From: Endozoicomonas sp. G2_1
Lineage (GTDB): Bacteria; Pseudomonadota; Gammaproteobacteria; Enterobacterales; Alteromonadaceae
Direction of reading: 5' to 3'
NCBI RefSeq assembly: GCF_017744155.1
Contig: NZ_JAGHQT010000017.1
Location: 1 to 64,000, forward strand
DNA length: 64,000 nucleotides
This document shows, one piece after another, positions 54,224-63,353 of this stretch (position 1 is its first letter; each line of letters begins with the position of its first letter). A program made the translations under genes and the position numbers. A model generated the notes under the pieces. The model had not been told where the DNA came from. It saw nothing but the letters and a program-made list of their open reading frames with translations, and made no database searches.

Positions 54224-54299
54224 ATACCCTGTTTTTGGATGAGTAATCAAACGCTATCATCACCGCATCTTACTGAAATAGATTTGTTGGAGTCTTGAT

Positions 54300-55349
54300 A
54301 TGAATACGATGAAAGCTGTTGGTTACCAAAGTTGTTTACCGATTACTGATGCAAAGGCATTAGAGGATATTGTTGTTGATGTCCCTGTCGCCACTGGTCG
54401 TGATTTATTGGTGAAAGTGTCGGCAATTGCGGTCAATCCGGTCGATTTTAAAATAAGACAAAATGTTGCTCCAGAGCTTGGCCAGCATAAGGTTATTGGC
54501 TGGGATGCTGTTGGTGAAGTGGTTGCTGCTGGTGAGCTGGCCAAGGGCTTTAAGCCGGGTGACTTGGTTTATTACGCTGGCGATTTAAATCGTCAAGGCA
54601 GCAACGCGGAATATCAATTGGTTGACGAGCGCTTGGTCGGCAATAAGCCAAAAAGTCTCACCAGCGCTGAAGCTGCTGCCTTGCCATTGACCAGTATTAC
54701 CGCGTGGGAGTTGTTGTTTGAGCACTTTGCTATTGCTGAACAAAATGATGAGTCATTGAGTGCCAACGAATTGGCAACAGCGCCAGTGGTATTAATTATT
54801 GGCGCTGCTGGCGGCGTAGGTTCAATGTTAATTCAGTTGATCAAAACCTTAACTCACGCCAAGGTTGTTGCTACGGCATCGAGAGAAAGTTCAGCCGCTT
54901 GGGTGAAAGAGTTGGGCGCTGATTATGTAATTAATCATCGTCAGCCACTAGCTGAACAATTGCAAACGCTTGGCATTGAACAAGTGACTCACATCGCGAG
55001 CTTAACCAATACCCAAGACTACTTTGGTCAGTATCCTGAGATATTGGCGCCGTTTGGCAAGGTAGCCCTAATTGACGACCCTGAAAAGCCGTTAGATATA
55101 ATGAAACTCAAGCCCAAAAGCCAGTCATTGCACATTGAGTTTATGTTTGCCCGCTCAATGTTTAATGCCAAGGATATTGCCAAGCAAAGCCAGTTGTTGA
55201 ATCGCGTTAGTGACTTAATTGAACAGGGCAAAATCAAAACTACGGTAGGCAAGCACATTGGCATCATTAACGCCGAAAATTTAGTCCGTGCTCATGCCGA
55301 GCTTGAATCGGGTACGGCAATTGGCAAGCTTGTTTTAGCTGGTTTTTAA
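54300..55349 (+). CDS. Zinc-binding alcohol dehydrogenase family protein (ZADH/quinone reductase-like)
   Basis: 349 residues of the medium-chain dehydrogenase superfamily. A GroES-like domain (about 25-130, AIAVNPVDFKIRQ, VIGWDAVGEVV) is followed by an NADPH-binding domain with VLIIGAAGGVGSMLIQLIK. No structural-zinc Cys cluster is present. It is typical of LysR-controlled reductases acting on enals or quinones. The ATG has a TTGGAG site 8 bases upstream. It is divergent from, and probably controlled by, the LysR gene. Confidence 0.88.
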   Translation: MNTMKAVGYQSCLPITDAKALEDIVVDVPVATGRDLLVKVSAIAVNPVDFKIRQNVAPELGQHKVIGWDAVGEVVAAGELAKGFKPGDLVYYAGDLNRQGSNAEYQLVDERLVGNKPKSLTSAEAAALPLTSITAWELLFEHFAIAEQNDESLSANELATAPVVLIIGAAGGVGSMLIQLIKTLTHAKVVATASRESSAAWVKELGADYVINHRQPLAEQLQTLGIEQVTHIASLTNTQDYFGQYPEILAPFGKVALIDDPEKPLDIMKLKPKSQSLHIEFMFARSMFNAKDIAKQSQLLNRVSDLIEQGKIKTTVGKHIGIINAENLVRAHAELESGTAIGKLVLAGF

Positions 55350-55497
55350 TTTCAGCCATTGAAATTTGCCACAACGACACAACCTATACAAACCCATTAC
55401 TCAGTTAGTTTGAGTTTATTACTAGCCTGTTGAACAGCGTTACCAGCTCGCGGTTAACCGTTCAGCCTGCTAGTGCAGTTATAAATGAGAGTAAATT

Positions 55498-56148
55498 ATG
55501 AACCTTATCAATGTATTAAAACACCGTTATTCCACCAAAGAATTTGATACCAGCAAAAAAATCTCTGCCGATGACATGGCGCAAATTAAAGCATTACTTC
55601 AGTTAAGTCCTAATAGCGTCAATTTACAGCCTTGGCACTTTTTAATTGCTGACAGCCAAGCGGGTAAAGAGCGTATTGCTAAGGCGACCGAAGCTTATCC
55701 GTTTAACACGTCGAAAATACTGGACGCCTCACACGTGATTGTTTTTTGCAGTAAGACAGACATTGATGATGAATACTTAGCGCATGTGCTTGAGCAAGAA
55801 GACCGCGACGGTCGTTACGCGGATGCCGAGTTTAAGGGCATGATGGACGGTGCTCGCAAAATGTTTATCGACATCCACCGTTATGACTTAAAAGACTTGC
55901 CGCACTGGATGGAAAAACAAGTGTACCTCAATATTGGTGGTGTACTGCTGGGGGCAGCAGCTTTGGGTATTGACGCACTACCAATGGAAGGTGTTGATAT
56001 GAAAGCGCTTGATCAAGAATTTGGCTTGCGAGAAAAAGGATTAACCGCAGTTTGTGCCGTCGCGTTAGGTTATCGAAAAGAGACCGATTTTAACGCCAGT
56101 TTGCCAAAATCGCGTCTTAACCAAGATGAGCTTATTACCCTTATCTAA
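55498..56148 (+). CDS. nfsB: Oxygen-insensitive NAD(P)H nitroreductase NfsB-like
   Basis: 216 residues (E. coli NfsB 217), with end-to-end family similarity. FMN-contacting segments are HRYSTKEFDTSKK (N-terminus), LLQLSPNSVNLQPWHF and the C-terminal GLREKGLTAVCAVALGYR. It should be a dimeric flavoprotein that reduces nitro compounds, quinones and possibly dihydropteridines. A GAGAGTAAATT purine-rich site precedes the ATG. A strong terminator follows. It lies 148 bases after the MDR gene and probably has its own promoter. Confidence 0.92.
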   Translation: MNLINVLKHRYSTKEFDTSKKISADDMAQIKALLQLSPNSVNLQPWHFLIADSQAGKERIAKATEAYPFNTSKILDASHVIVFCSKTDIDDEYLAHVLEQEDRDGRYADAEFKGMMDGARKMFIDIHRYDLKDLPHWMEKQVYLNIGGVLLGAAALGIDALPMEGVDMKALDQEFGLREKGLTAVCAVALGYRKETDFNASLPKSRLNQDELITLI

Positions 56149-56193
56149 AAAACCGTTAATTTGAGGTAACTTTTTACCTCGTATTACTGACAC

Positions 56194-56226
56194 AAGGCAG
56201 AGCCGAATGCGGTTCTGCCTTTTTTA
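56194..56226 (+). terminator. Intrinsic terminator of nfsB
   Basis: AGGCAGAGCCG and CGGTTCTGCCT pair (one G-U) around AATG and are followed by seven T. The T run touches the last codon of the convergent AraC-family gene. Confidence 0.85.
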
Positions 56227-57258
56227 TTGTTGATTACAGCTTCGGTAATTCAAAGGTGTTTGACCCGTTTGCTGTTTAAACATACGTCGAAAACTACTTT
56301 GATCTTGAAAACCAAGTTTGTCGGCAATATCGTCGATATTTAAACTACTGTAGGCCAACAAATGGCAGGCATTAGTCAAGCGATAATGCATCAGTTCACG
56401 ACTAAAACTAGTGTTGGCCTGGGTTAACTTGCGCTTGAGAGTGGCAACACTCATATTGAGTCTATTAGCGCATTTTGATTGTTGGTAGAAACCGCGATCA
56501 AATGCTCTGCGCAGTAGGGTTAATAAACCACTTGCTAATGGCAATTGACCGAGTTGTGTGGTCATTAAGGTTGCAATACTGCGGGCTGTATTGGGGTCGG
56601 CAGACAACAACTTTTCATCAATCAATCGTTTGTCTAGGCGAAGAAAATTGGTAGGACAGTTATAAGTTACTGAGTCGCCAATGTAGTCACAAATTTCATC
56701 GTGATAACTGGGCTTTGAGCTGGTTAGAAATAGTTTGATATGCCCGCTAGCACGCAAAGAGCTGCGTTCGAATTGGCTAATTGAACAAAATACTTGATGA
56801 CAAACTATGGCCAGGACTTGGTGCATACGGTCAATGATTGAATCGCGAGACAACTCCGGTAAGACATCGACAATAATGTAGTGTTTGGTCTCAGTAATCT
56901 TTAATTCAAACAGTGCGGTCATTAATGGCTTGAATTTTACCAGTAGCTGTAAAGCTTGCCGCCAGTTTTCACAACTTTGAATCGCTAAACTCAGCAAACC
57001 GTAGACCGGTTGCGCGAGTCGCTTAGCTAAATCTAATGGCCATTTTTTTGGCGCATGTTGTTCAACCACGGCCAACATCGCACTGTACTGCTGCCAGTTA
57101 ATTTTTAACGACAAATCACTCAGCTCAATTGAACTGAGCGCTAGTGCTTTATTGAGCTCTGTTACGGAGATTTGGTAGTTCTGAGCTAATAAGTAGAGCT
57201 GTATTGGGTGAATATTCCACGCAAACGAAGGCGATTCTAGAGTAATTATTTTAATCAT
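56224..57258 (-). CDS. AraC-family transcriptional regulator with arabinose-binding-like N-domain
   Basis: 344 residues. The N-terminal effector domain (about 20-200) is of the PF12625 type (GLLSLAIQSCENWRQALQLLVKF). The C-terminal pair of helix-turn-helices (about 245-340) has NRLNMSVATLKRKL and ADKLGFQDQSSFRRMFKQQTG. Such regulators often control lipid or alkane metabolism. The gene lies divergent from the FadL-type porin, which suggests, without proof, that it regulates uptake of hydrophobic compounds. Confidence 0.9.
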   Translation of the reverse strand: MIKIITLESPSFAWNIHPIQLYLLAQNYQISVTELNKALALSSIELSDLSLKINWQQYSAMLAVVEQHAPKKWPLDLAKRLAQPVYGLLSLAIQSCENWRQALQLLVKFKPLMTALFELKITETKHYIIVDVLPELSRDSIIDRMHQVLAIVCHQVFCSISQFERSSLRASGHIKLFLTSSKPSYHDEICDYIGDSVTYNCPTNFLRLDKRLIDEKLLSADPNTARSIATLMTTQLGQLPLASGLLTLLRRAFDRGFYQQSKCANRLNMSVATLKRKLTQANTSFSRELMHYRLTNACHLLAYSSLNIDDIADKLGFQDQSSFRRMFKQQTGQTPLNYRSCNQQ

Positions 57259-57459
57259 GAGCTAATTTGCACGCTATAGTGGTGCTATTTTACTGCTTTA
57301 TTTGGTTTTCTGCTAATTTTTAAACCTTTTAGATTATTTATGTGAGCTTAAATGTCTGTATTTGCGCTGTGGTTTTTTGAAATAATCCGCGACCAATTTT
57401 GATTTAGCAAACAACTTTTATCGCAGTTGTCGAAGGTTGTTTGCCCCTATGAGTGTTAT

Positions 57460-58749
57460 ATGTACAAAAAGAGTTTACTATCGGTTGCCATTACTAGCGC
57501 AGTGCTCGCCTGTCAATCATCAGCATTAGCTGCCGGCTTTTATCTTAACGAACACAGTGCAAACGGTTTGGGCCGTGCATTTGCTGGCCAAGCAGCAAAG
57601 CCTGAAAACGCCAGTGTATTAGTGGCAAACCCTGCGGCCATCACCGAATTTGATCAAGCACAAGTGAGTGTGTTTGCCAGTTATATTAACTCTAATCTCG
57701 ACATTAAAGGTCAAACTAATGTCAGTGCAGGTCCTGCTTCGTTTGACTTCGACGCGTCGGAAAACGACGTTATCGATAGCGCAGTTGTGCCGTCAGCGTT
57801 TTATGCTAGACCACTTAACGATAAGTGGTCAGTAGGTTTATCGGTATTTTCGAACTTTGGTTTAGCGACTGAGTTTAGTGAAGGTTACAATGCCTTACAC
57901 TTTGCCGACAAAGCAGATATCACTACGATTGTTTTTAACCCTTCATTGGCTTACAAAGTAAATGACGATTTGAGCTTGGGCTTTGGTATTAGTGCAAACT
58001 ACGTTGAAGCTGAGTTGCGCACCTCTGTACCTGCTAATTTAGCGGCGTTAAGCGCAAATACTCCTAACCCAGTGCCAGCAAATGCGACTCTAGCTGCGAT
58101 GGAAGGTGATGATGTTGCTTTAGGTTGGAACGTTGGCTTGTACTGGCATGCTACAGATAGCACAAATATCGGTGTTAGCTATCGCGCTAAAACCAAATTT
58201 ACCGTTGAAGGTGATATTAGCTCTGCACTGCGCGCAAACCTAAATCAGTCGGGCTCTTTAGATTTAGATTTGCCAGCAATTGCTGAATTTGCTGTTGATC
58301 AAGCCTTAAGCCAGGCACTATCGCTACAATTTAGCGCCACTTGGTACGAGTGGAGCAGCTTTGACGAGCTAAACATTGATTTAGACGACGGTAACCAGTT
58401 ACTACTGCGTGAAGAAAACTTTGAAAATGTTTGGCGCGTTGGTTTAGGTACAACTTATCAGTTGAACGACCAATGGACTGTTCGCGGTGGTTACGCTTAT
58501 GACGAAGGTGCTGCTTTAACTGAGTTTCGTTCAATCAGCATCCCAGATGTCGATCGTCAGTGGTTTAGCTTAGGTGCGACGTACCAAATCAACAAAACCT
58601 TTAATGTTGATTTAGGTTACGCCTATGTTCGCGGTAAAGAAGGCCGTGTACAAGAGGAATTAGCCCTTGGTGCTATTTCTTCAACTTTCAACGGTGTCCA
58701 AACTTCAAGCGCCAATATCTACAGCGTACAATTAAACGCGGCGTTCTAG
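57460..58749 (+). CDS. Outer-membrane FadL/TodX-type transporter
   Basis: 429 residues from the ATG at 57460; the longer frame (TTG at 57427) adds non-signal residues. The signal peptide is at about 1-25, and the mature N-terminus AGFYLNEHSANGLGRAFAG carries the FadL plug motif. NPAAITEFDQ and the terminal VQLNAAF are typical barrel features. FadL-type channels take up long-chain fatty acids or aromatic hydrocarbons by lateral diffusion. It is divergent from the AraC-type regulator. A bidirectional terminator follows. Confidence 0.93.
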   Translation: MYKKSLLSVAITSAVLACQSSALAAGFYLNEHSANGLGRAFAGQAAKPENASVLVANPAAITEFDQAQVSVFASYINSNLDIKGQTNVSAGPASFDFDASENDVIDSAVVPSAFYARPLNDKWSVGLSVFSNFGLATEFSEGYNALHFADKADITTIVFNPSLAYKVNDDLSLGFGISANYVEAELRTSVPANLAALSANTPNPVPANATLAAMEGDDVALGWNVGLYWHATDSTNIGVSYRAKTKFTVEGDISSALRANLNQSGSLDLDLPAIAEFAVDQALSQALSLQFSATWYEWSSFDELNIDLDDGNQLLLREENFENVWRVGLGTTYQLNDQWTVRGGYAYDEGAALTEFRSISIPDVDRQWFSLGATYQINKTFNVDLGYAYVRGKEGRVQEELALGAISSTFNGVQTSSANIYSVQLNAAF

Positions 58750-58782
58750 TCTCGTTTGTTAAGGTTCTAATCTGTTAAAAAC

Positions 58783-58815
58783 AAAAAAAGCCAGAGTTAT
58801 CCTCTGGCTTTTTTT
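58783..58815. terminator. Bidirectional intrinsic terminator after the FadL-type gene
   Basis: GCCAGAG and CTCTGGC pair around TTATC, with seven A before and seven T after, so it can work on both strands. Confidence 0.88.
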
Positions 58816-58854
58816 AACCGATGTACGGTATAACGCATTGTCGTGGTCTTTATC

Positions 58855-58892
58855 GCCATCCATGGCTAGCAAGAGATTAGTATGTCCTATAC
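58855..58892 (+). repeat. Two-hairpin short repeat, copy C (diverged)
   Basis: GCCATCCATGGC (58855-58866) and GTATGTCCTATAC (58880-58892) are joined by a spacer ending in GATTA, as in copies A and B near the window start. The stems are again different but paired. Confidence 0.5.
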
Positions 58893-58935
58893 TTCAGCTG
58901 ATAATGAGCGTATTTGTGCTGCTAACAAGCACCCA

Positions 58936-59946
58936 TTAGGCTTTGGCTTTTTGCGCTTGTTCTTGCTGCTGTTGAATGCGTGCTTTTTTCTCTGCCTTGC
59001 GCGCTTCTAAGTTTTTAGCGGCGTCAAAACCAATGTGAGCTTGACCGCGTTGCTTTGCTAGTTCCATTTGTTTTTCACGTTCGGCGTAACGGGCGCGTTG
59101 TTCGTCGGTTACACGGTCGAAACAGTGGTGACAGCTAACACCTTTTTGATATTGCTCGCGCTCTTTGTCGGCTTCTAAAATAGGCATACGACAGGCGTGA
59201 CATTGGTCGTATTTACCAGCGTTTAGGTCGTGGTCGACGGTTACGCGATCGTCAAAGACGAAACACTCGCCTTCCCACATGGTATCACTGCTTGGTACTT
59301 CTTCTAAGTATTTTAAAATACCGCCTTCGAGGTGATAAACCTCTTCAAAGCCTTGTTCCTTCATGTATGCTGTTGATTTTTCACAGCGAATACCACCAGT
59401 ACAGAACATGGCGACCTTCTTGTGTTTACTCGGATCCATGTTTTCTTTGGTCCAAGCAGGGAATTCACGGAAGGTTTTAGTGTTTGGAGCTACTGCGTTT
59501 TTAAAGGTGCCTATTTGCACTTCGTAGTCGTTGCGGGTGTCGACGACAAAAACCTCAGGATCAGAAATCAGCGCATTCCAGTCTTTTGGTTTTACATAAG
59601 TGCCGACAACATGACGAGGATCAATGCCTTCAACACCCATAGTCACAATTTCTTTTTTCAATTTAACTTTTGAACGCTTAAATGGTGCTTCATCAGTGTA
59701 AGATTCTTTGTAAGAAACGTCGCTTAAACGCTCATCGCTTTTTAGCCAAGCTAATACTGCGTCAATACCTGCGCGTGGGCCAGCAATGGTGCCATTAATG
59801 CCTTCAAGGGCTAGTAACAAAGTACCGCGAACTTGGTTGGCGACCATAGTATTGAGTAGTGGTTGGCGTAAATCTTCAAAGTTTTCAAGAGCAACGAATT
59901 TATATAGGGCACAGACGACGTACTGTGGTTGATGAGTATCAGACAT
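58936..59946 (-). CDS. trhO: tRNA uridine(34) hydroxylase TrhO (rhodanese-like YceA)
   Basis: 336 residues. TrhO performs O2-dependent 5-hydroxylation of U34, giving ho5U, the substrate that the CmoA/CmoB pair encoded elsewhere in this window converts to cmo5U. An N-terminal acylphosphatase-like domain ([15 protein letters not shown]) precedes a rhodanese domain (about 125-220) with the active loop [12 protein letters not shown]-terminal Zn-type Cys cluster ([14 protein letters not shown]) and a basic Gln/Lys-rich tail follow. Start ATG with an AGAGGAAAAT site. Confidence 0.95.
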   Translation of the reverse strand: MSDTHQPQYVVCALYKFVALENFEDLRQPLLNTMVANQVRGTLLLALEGINGTIAGPRAGIDAVLAWLKSDERLSDVSYKESYTDEAPFKRSKVKLKKEIVTMGVEGIDPRHVVGTYVKPKDWNALISDPEVFVVDTRNDYEVQIGTFKNAVAPNTKTFREFPAWTKENMDPSKHKKVAMFCTGGIRCEKSTAYMKEQGFEEVYHLEGGILKYLEEVPSSDTMWEGECFVFDDRVTVDHDLNAGKYDQCHACRMPILEADKEREQYQKGVSCHHCFDRVTDEQRARYAEREKQMELAKQRGQAHIGFDAAKNLEARKAEKKARIQQQQEQAQKAKA

Positions 59947-60067
59947 AGATTTTCCTCTAGCTAACTGGAACGTAAAACCAGTGCGTTAAAATGAGCGGCG
60001 ATTATAGCGATTTGTCAAAATTTTGCAAAGTTTGACAGCTGAAAACAACAGGGGAATTGGTACGAGA

Positions 60068-60109
60068 TAAAAAAGCGGCCAACGAAAAGTTTTGGGGCGC
60101 TCGCCGCTT
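60068..60109 (-). terminator. Possible terminator of the cyclophilin gene
   Basis: On the minus strand AAGCGGC and GCCGCTT pair across a 23-base loop and are followed by TTTTTATC. The long loop weakens the call. Confidence 0.45.
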
Positions 60110-60171
60110 GGAGGAAGTAGGTTAAATGGCTGTACTTTGCAGCAAACCACTTTTTTGATTTTTTCTGGGGT

Positions 60172-60984
60172 TTAGGCTTTTTTGCGCAGCTTTACTAATG
60201 CTTTTTTCATGCTTTTTCGTAGATAAAGCGCTAGCAAGCCACCTATAGCGAGCAGTCCTGTGCTGCCGCCACCTGAGTCAGAACTTGAATTATTGTTGCC
60301 ATTATTTGAACCGCCACCAAGAGATGTATTTCTTGCTGGTGTTAAGCCACTTGCCGTAGTGTTCGATGAATCGACGATAACAATATTGTTAATGGTGACA
60401 AAGTTTTCTTGTCCGGGGACATAATTTGAATCAGCACATTGCGCCACGGTGGTGCCTGGCATAGGAATATTGTTACAAATTGGCAAACCAGCGATGCGAT
60501 CAACCACTGTCATACCGTCGCCAATGACTTGGCCAAAGGCCGTAAAACCGCCGTTTTGGCGATCTAGGTTAGCACTGTTGTCGGCGAGATTAAAAAACCA
60601 CTGGCTGGTTGCACTATTGACATTGCCAGCCACTTTGGCCATCGATATTGTGCCTCTGACATTTGAAAATACGGGCTCATTTTGAATCGGTTGTAACGTT
60701 GCTATTGGTGTTAATGGCAGTTGCCCTTGAAATGAAAAACCGCCACCTTGAACGACAAAACGACTGACACTGCGATGAATAACCGTGTTGTTGTAGTTGC
60801 CATTATTGATGTAACTGAGAAAGTTTGCCACCGTAATTGGTGTATTTTGATCGTATAAATTAACTTGAAAGTTACCTTGAGAGGTTTGAAATTCTACGAT
60901 TGTCGCATGACTTGCTGCACTAAACGCGACGCCTGACGCTAAAATGACAGTTTTTGCCAATTTACCGAAGTTTTTGTATGACAT
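60172..60984 (-). CDS. Exported cyclophilin-type peptidyl-prolyl isomerase with GlyGly-CTERM-like tail
   Basis: About 270 residues from the ATG at 60984; a longer frame to a TTG at 61047 exists. A signal peptide (about 1-28, ending SHA) is followed by a cyclophilin domain (about 30-205) with HRSVSRFVVQGGGF (catalytic Arg, Phe, Gln region) and GFTAFGQVIGDGMTVVDRI. After a Gly/Asn/Ser-rich linker come GGGSTGLLAIGGLLALYLRK and a basic tail, a tripartite GlyGly-CTERM-type signal for rhombosortase processing and surface anchoring. It should fold secreted or surface proteins. metG lies upstream on the same strand with a terminator between. Confidence 0.88.
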   Translation of the reverse strand: MSYKNFGKLAKTVILASGVAFSAASHATIVEFQTSQGNFQVNLYDQNTPITVANFLSYINNGNYNNTVIHRSVSRFVVQGGGFSFQGQLPLTPIATLQPIQNEPVFSNVRGTISMAKVAGNVNSATSQWFFNLADNSANLDRQNGGFTAFGQVIGDGMTVVDRIAGLPICNNIPMPGTTVAQCADSNYVPGQENFVTINNIVIVDSSNTTASGLTPARNTSLGGGSNNGNNNSSSDSGGGSTGLLAIGGLLALYLRKSMKKALVKLRKKA

Positions 60985-61110
60985 ATGAACAAAGCCCGTA
61001 AAGAGTTGAATAGAAAACGAGACAACTATACAAGCATTAAAATTCAACGTCAGTTACAAATTGTATCTGTGATGAAATTGTGAAAATTTATGCTTGTGTG
61101 TGAATTTGAC

Positions 61111-61140
61111 GAATAAAAAAGGGTGCTAACTGCACCCTTT
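61111..61140 (-). terminator. Intrinsic terminator of metG
   Basis: On the minus strand AAAGGGTGC and GCACCCTTT pair around AGTTA and are followed by TTTATTCG. It lies 24 bases after the metG stop. Confidence 0.85.
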
Positions 61141-61163
61141 AAAATTACTTGATTGTTTACGTG

Positions 61164-63209
61164 TTATTTTACTCGCATACCCGGCTGTGCGCCTTCTTCA
61201 GGATTGAGGATCCACAAATCTTTACCGCCAGGGCCTGCCGCTAATACCATGCCTTCTGACATACCAAAGCGCATTTTACGCGGTGCCAAGTTGGCGACCA
61301 TTACGGTGAGTTTGCCTTCTAAATCTTCTGGTTGGTAGGCTGATTTTATTCCAGCAAATACTTGGCGGGTTTCACCGCCGAGGTCTAGTTCTAAGCGCAG
61401 CAGTTTATCTGCTTTTTCAACGTGCTCAGCTTTGACAATTTTAGCGACTCGTAAATCAATTTTCGCGAAATCGTCAAATTGAATCTCTGGTGCAATTGGA
61501 TCATCAGCTAACTGCGTTTTTGTTTTTGAGGCTACAGGCGTTGCTGTTTTTGCTGCTTCTTGCAAACTTTCTTTTGATGCTTCAACCATAGTGTTAATTT
61601 TATCCATATCTACGCGCTGCATCAGTGCCTTAAACTTGTTGATTTTGTGGTTAGACAACAAGGTTTTGTGACCATCCCACAGGAGTTCGTCATTTAAAAA
61701 CGCTTCTGTGCTTTCGGCGAGCTTCGGCAATACTGGTTTTAAGTAGATCATCAGGGTGCGGAATAAGTTGATACCCAATGAGCAAATATTGTGGACGTCA
61801 GCTTGTTTACTTTCGTCTTTAATCAACTGCCAAGGTTCTTTAACTGCGATGTATTCGTTAACCTTGTCGGCTAAGGCCATGATTTCACGCATTGCTTTAC
61901 CAAAGTCACGGGCTTCGTATAATTCAGCAAGTTTGTCACCAGCAGCCATGACTTCGTCAGCCAGTGCTTGATCGTCAACTGTACTTGATAAAACACCGTC
62001 GAAACGCTTGGTGATAAAGCTAGCACAACGCGAGGCAATATTGACCACTTTGCCAACTAGGTCTGAATTTACGCGTTGGGCAAAGTCTTCAAGGTTTAAG
62101 TCTAAATCATCGATACGGCTAGTGAGTTTAGCTGCGTAGTAGTAGCGCAAGTACTCAGGGTTTAAGTGCTCTAAATAAGTACGGCCTTTAATAAAGGTGC
62201 CTTTTGATTTAGACATTTTTGCGCCGTTAACCGTGACAAAACCGTGGGCGTACACTGACGTTGGCTTGCGTAAACCAGCGCCTTCTAACATGGCTGGCCA
62301 GAATAAGCTGTGGAAGTAAATAATATCTTTGCCGATAAAGTGGTATAGCTCAGCGTCGGAGTTTTTGTTCCAGTAGCTGTCAAAGTCGATATTTTCGCGA
62401 TCACACAAGTTTTTGAATGCGCCCATATAGCCAATTGGCGCATCTAACCAAACGTAAAAATATTTGCCCGGTGCGTTAGGGATTTCAAAGCCGAAGTATG
62501 GTGCATCGCGACTGATGTCCCACTGTTGTAGACCTTGCTCGAACCACTCAGCGAGTTTGTTGGCCATTTCTTCTTGTAATGAGCCACTGCGGGTCCAGTC
62601 TTTCAGCATTTGTTCAAACGCTGGTAAATCAAAGAAGTAGTGTTCAGAATCTCGCAGTACTGGCGTTGCTCCCGATACCACAGAACGCGGGTTAATCACT
62701 TCGGTCGGTGAGTAAGTTGCGCCACAGTTGTCGCAGCTATCGCCGTTTTCATCTTCGCTCTTACACTTAGGACAAGTACCTTTAACAAAGCGATCTGGCA
62801 AGAACATGCCTTTTTCTGGATCGTAAAGCTGAGAAATGGTACGCGTTTTAATGTAGCCGTTGTCGTGCAACTTGTTGTAAATCTCATGCGAAAACGCTTC
62901 GTTTTCTGGGCTATGAGTTGAGTGATAATTGTCAAAACTAATATGGAAGTCGGCAAAGTCAGCCATGTGCTCTTCGCGAACACCTGCAATCATTTGCTCA
63001 GGAGAAACACCTAACTCTTGTGCTTTAAGCATAATTGGCGTGCCGTGGGCGTCGTCGGCACACACAAAATAGGTTTCGTGGCCGCGCATGCGCTGGAAGC
63101 GCACCCAAATATCGGTTTGAATATGCTCTAATAAATGCCCTAAATGAATAGAACCGTTAGCGTACGGCAGGGCACAAGTGACAAGAATTTTACGTTTTTC
63201 TGAAGTCAT
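61164..63209 (-). CDS. metG: Methionine--tRNA ligase
   Basis: 681 residues (E. coli 677), class I synthetase charging both initiator and elongator tRNA-Met. The HIGH-type motif [10 protein letters not shown] is near the N-terminus, and the zinc knuckle CPKC...CDNC is at about 146-162. The KMSKS loop is present as GAKMSKSKG (about 335-343). The C-terminal tRNA-binding/dimer domain (about 575-681) starts with [18 protein letters not shown]. It is divergent from mrp, an arrangement shared with E. coli (metG-apbC). Confidence 0.97.
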   Translation of the reverse strand: MTSEKRKILVTCALPYANGSIHLGHLLEHIQTDIWVRFQRMRGHETYFVCADDAHGTPIMLKAQELGVSPEQMIAGVREEHMADFADFHISFDNYHSTHSPENEAFSHEIYNKLHDNGYIKTRTISQLYDPEKGMFLPDRFVKGTCPKCKSEDENGDSCDNCGATYSPTEVINPRSVVSGATPVLRDSEHYFFDLPAFEQMLKDWTRSGSLQEEMANKLAEWFEQGLQQWDISRDAPYFGFEIPNAPGKYFYVWLDAPIGYMGAFKNLCDRENIDFDSYWNKNSDAELYHFIGKDIIYFHSLFWPAMLEGAGLRKPTSVYAHGFVTVNGAKMSKSKGTFIKGRTYLEHLNPEYLRYYYAAKLTSRIDDLDLNLEDFAQRVNSDLVGKVVNIASRCASFITKRFDGVLSSTVDDQALADEVMAAGDKLAELYEARDFGKAMREIMALADKVNEYIAVKEPWQLIKDESKQADVHNICSLGINLFRTLMIYLKPVLPKLAESTEAFLNDELLWDGHKTLLSNHKINKFKALMQRVDMDKINTMVEASKESLQEAAKTATPVASKTKTQLADDPIAPEIQFDDFAKIDLRVAKIVKAEHVEKADKLLRLELDLGGETRQVFAGIKSAYQPEDLEGKLTVMVANLAPRKMRFGMSEGMVLAAGPGGKDLWILNPEEGAQPGMRVK

Positions 63210-63353
63210 GTATGGTTGCGTTAATTTTGATGGTAATTGTGCGGTGAATGGTACAGAATTTACCTGTATTTTTCATTAATAATTTTCCCTTGTTGGCGAG
63301 AAAGCGCTGCATAAAGTTGCTGTGCCTTCCGCTTATTATTCGAAGAGGCGCAT

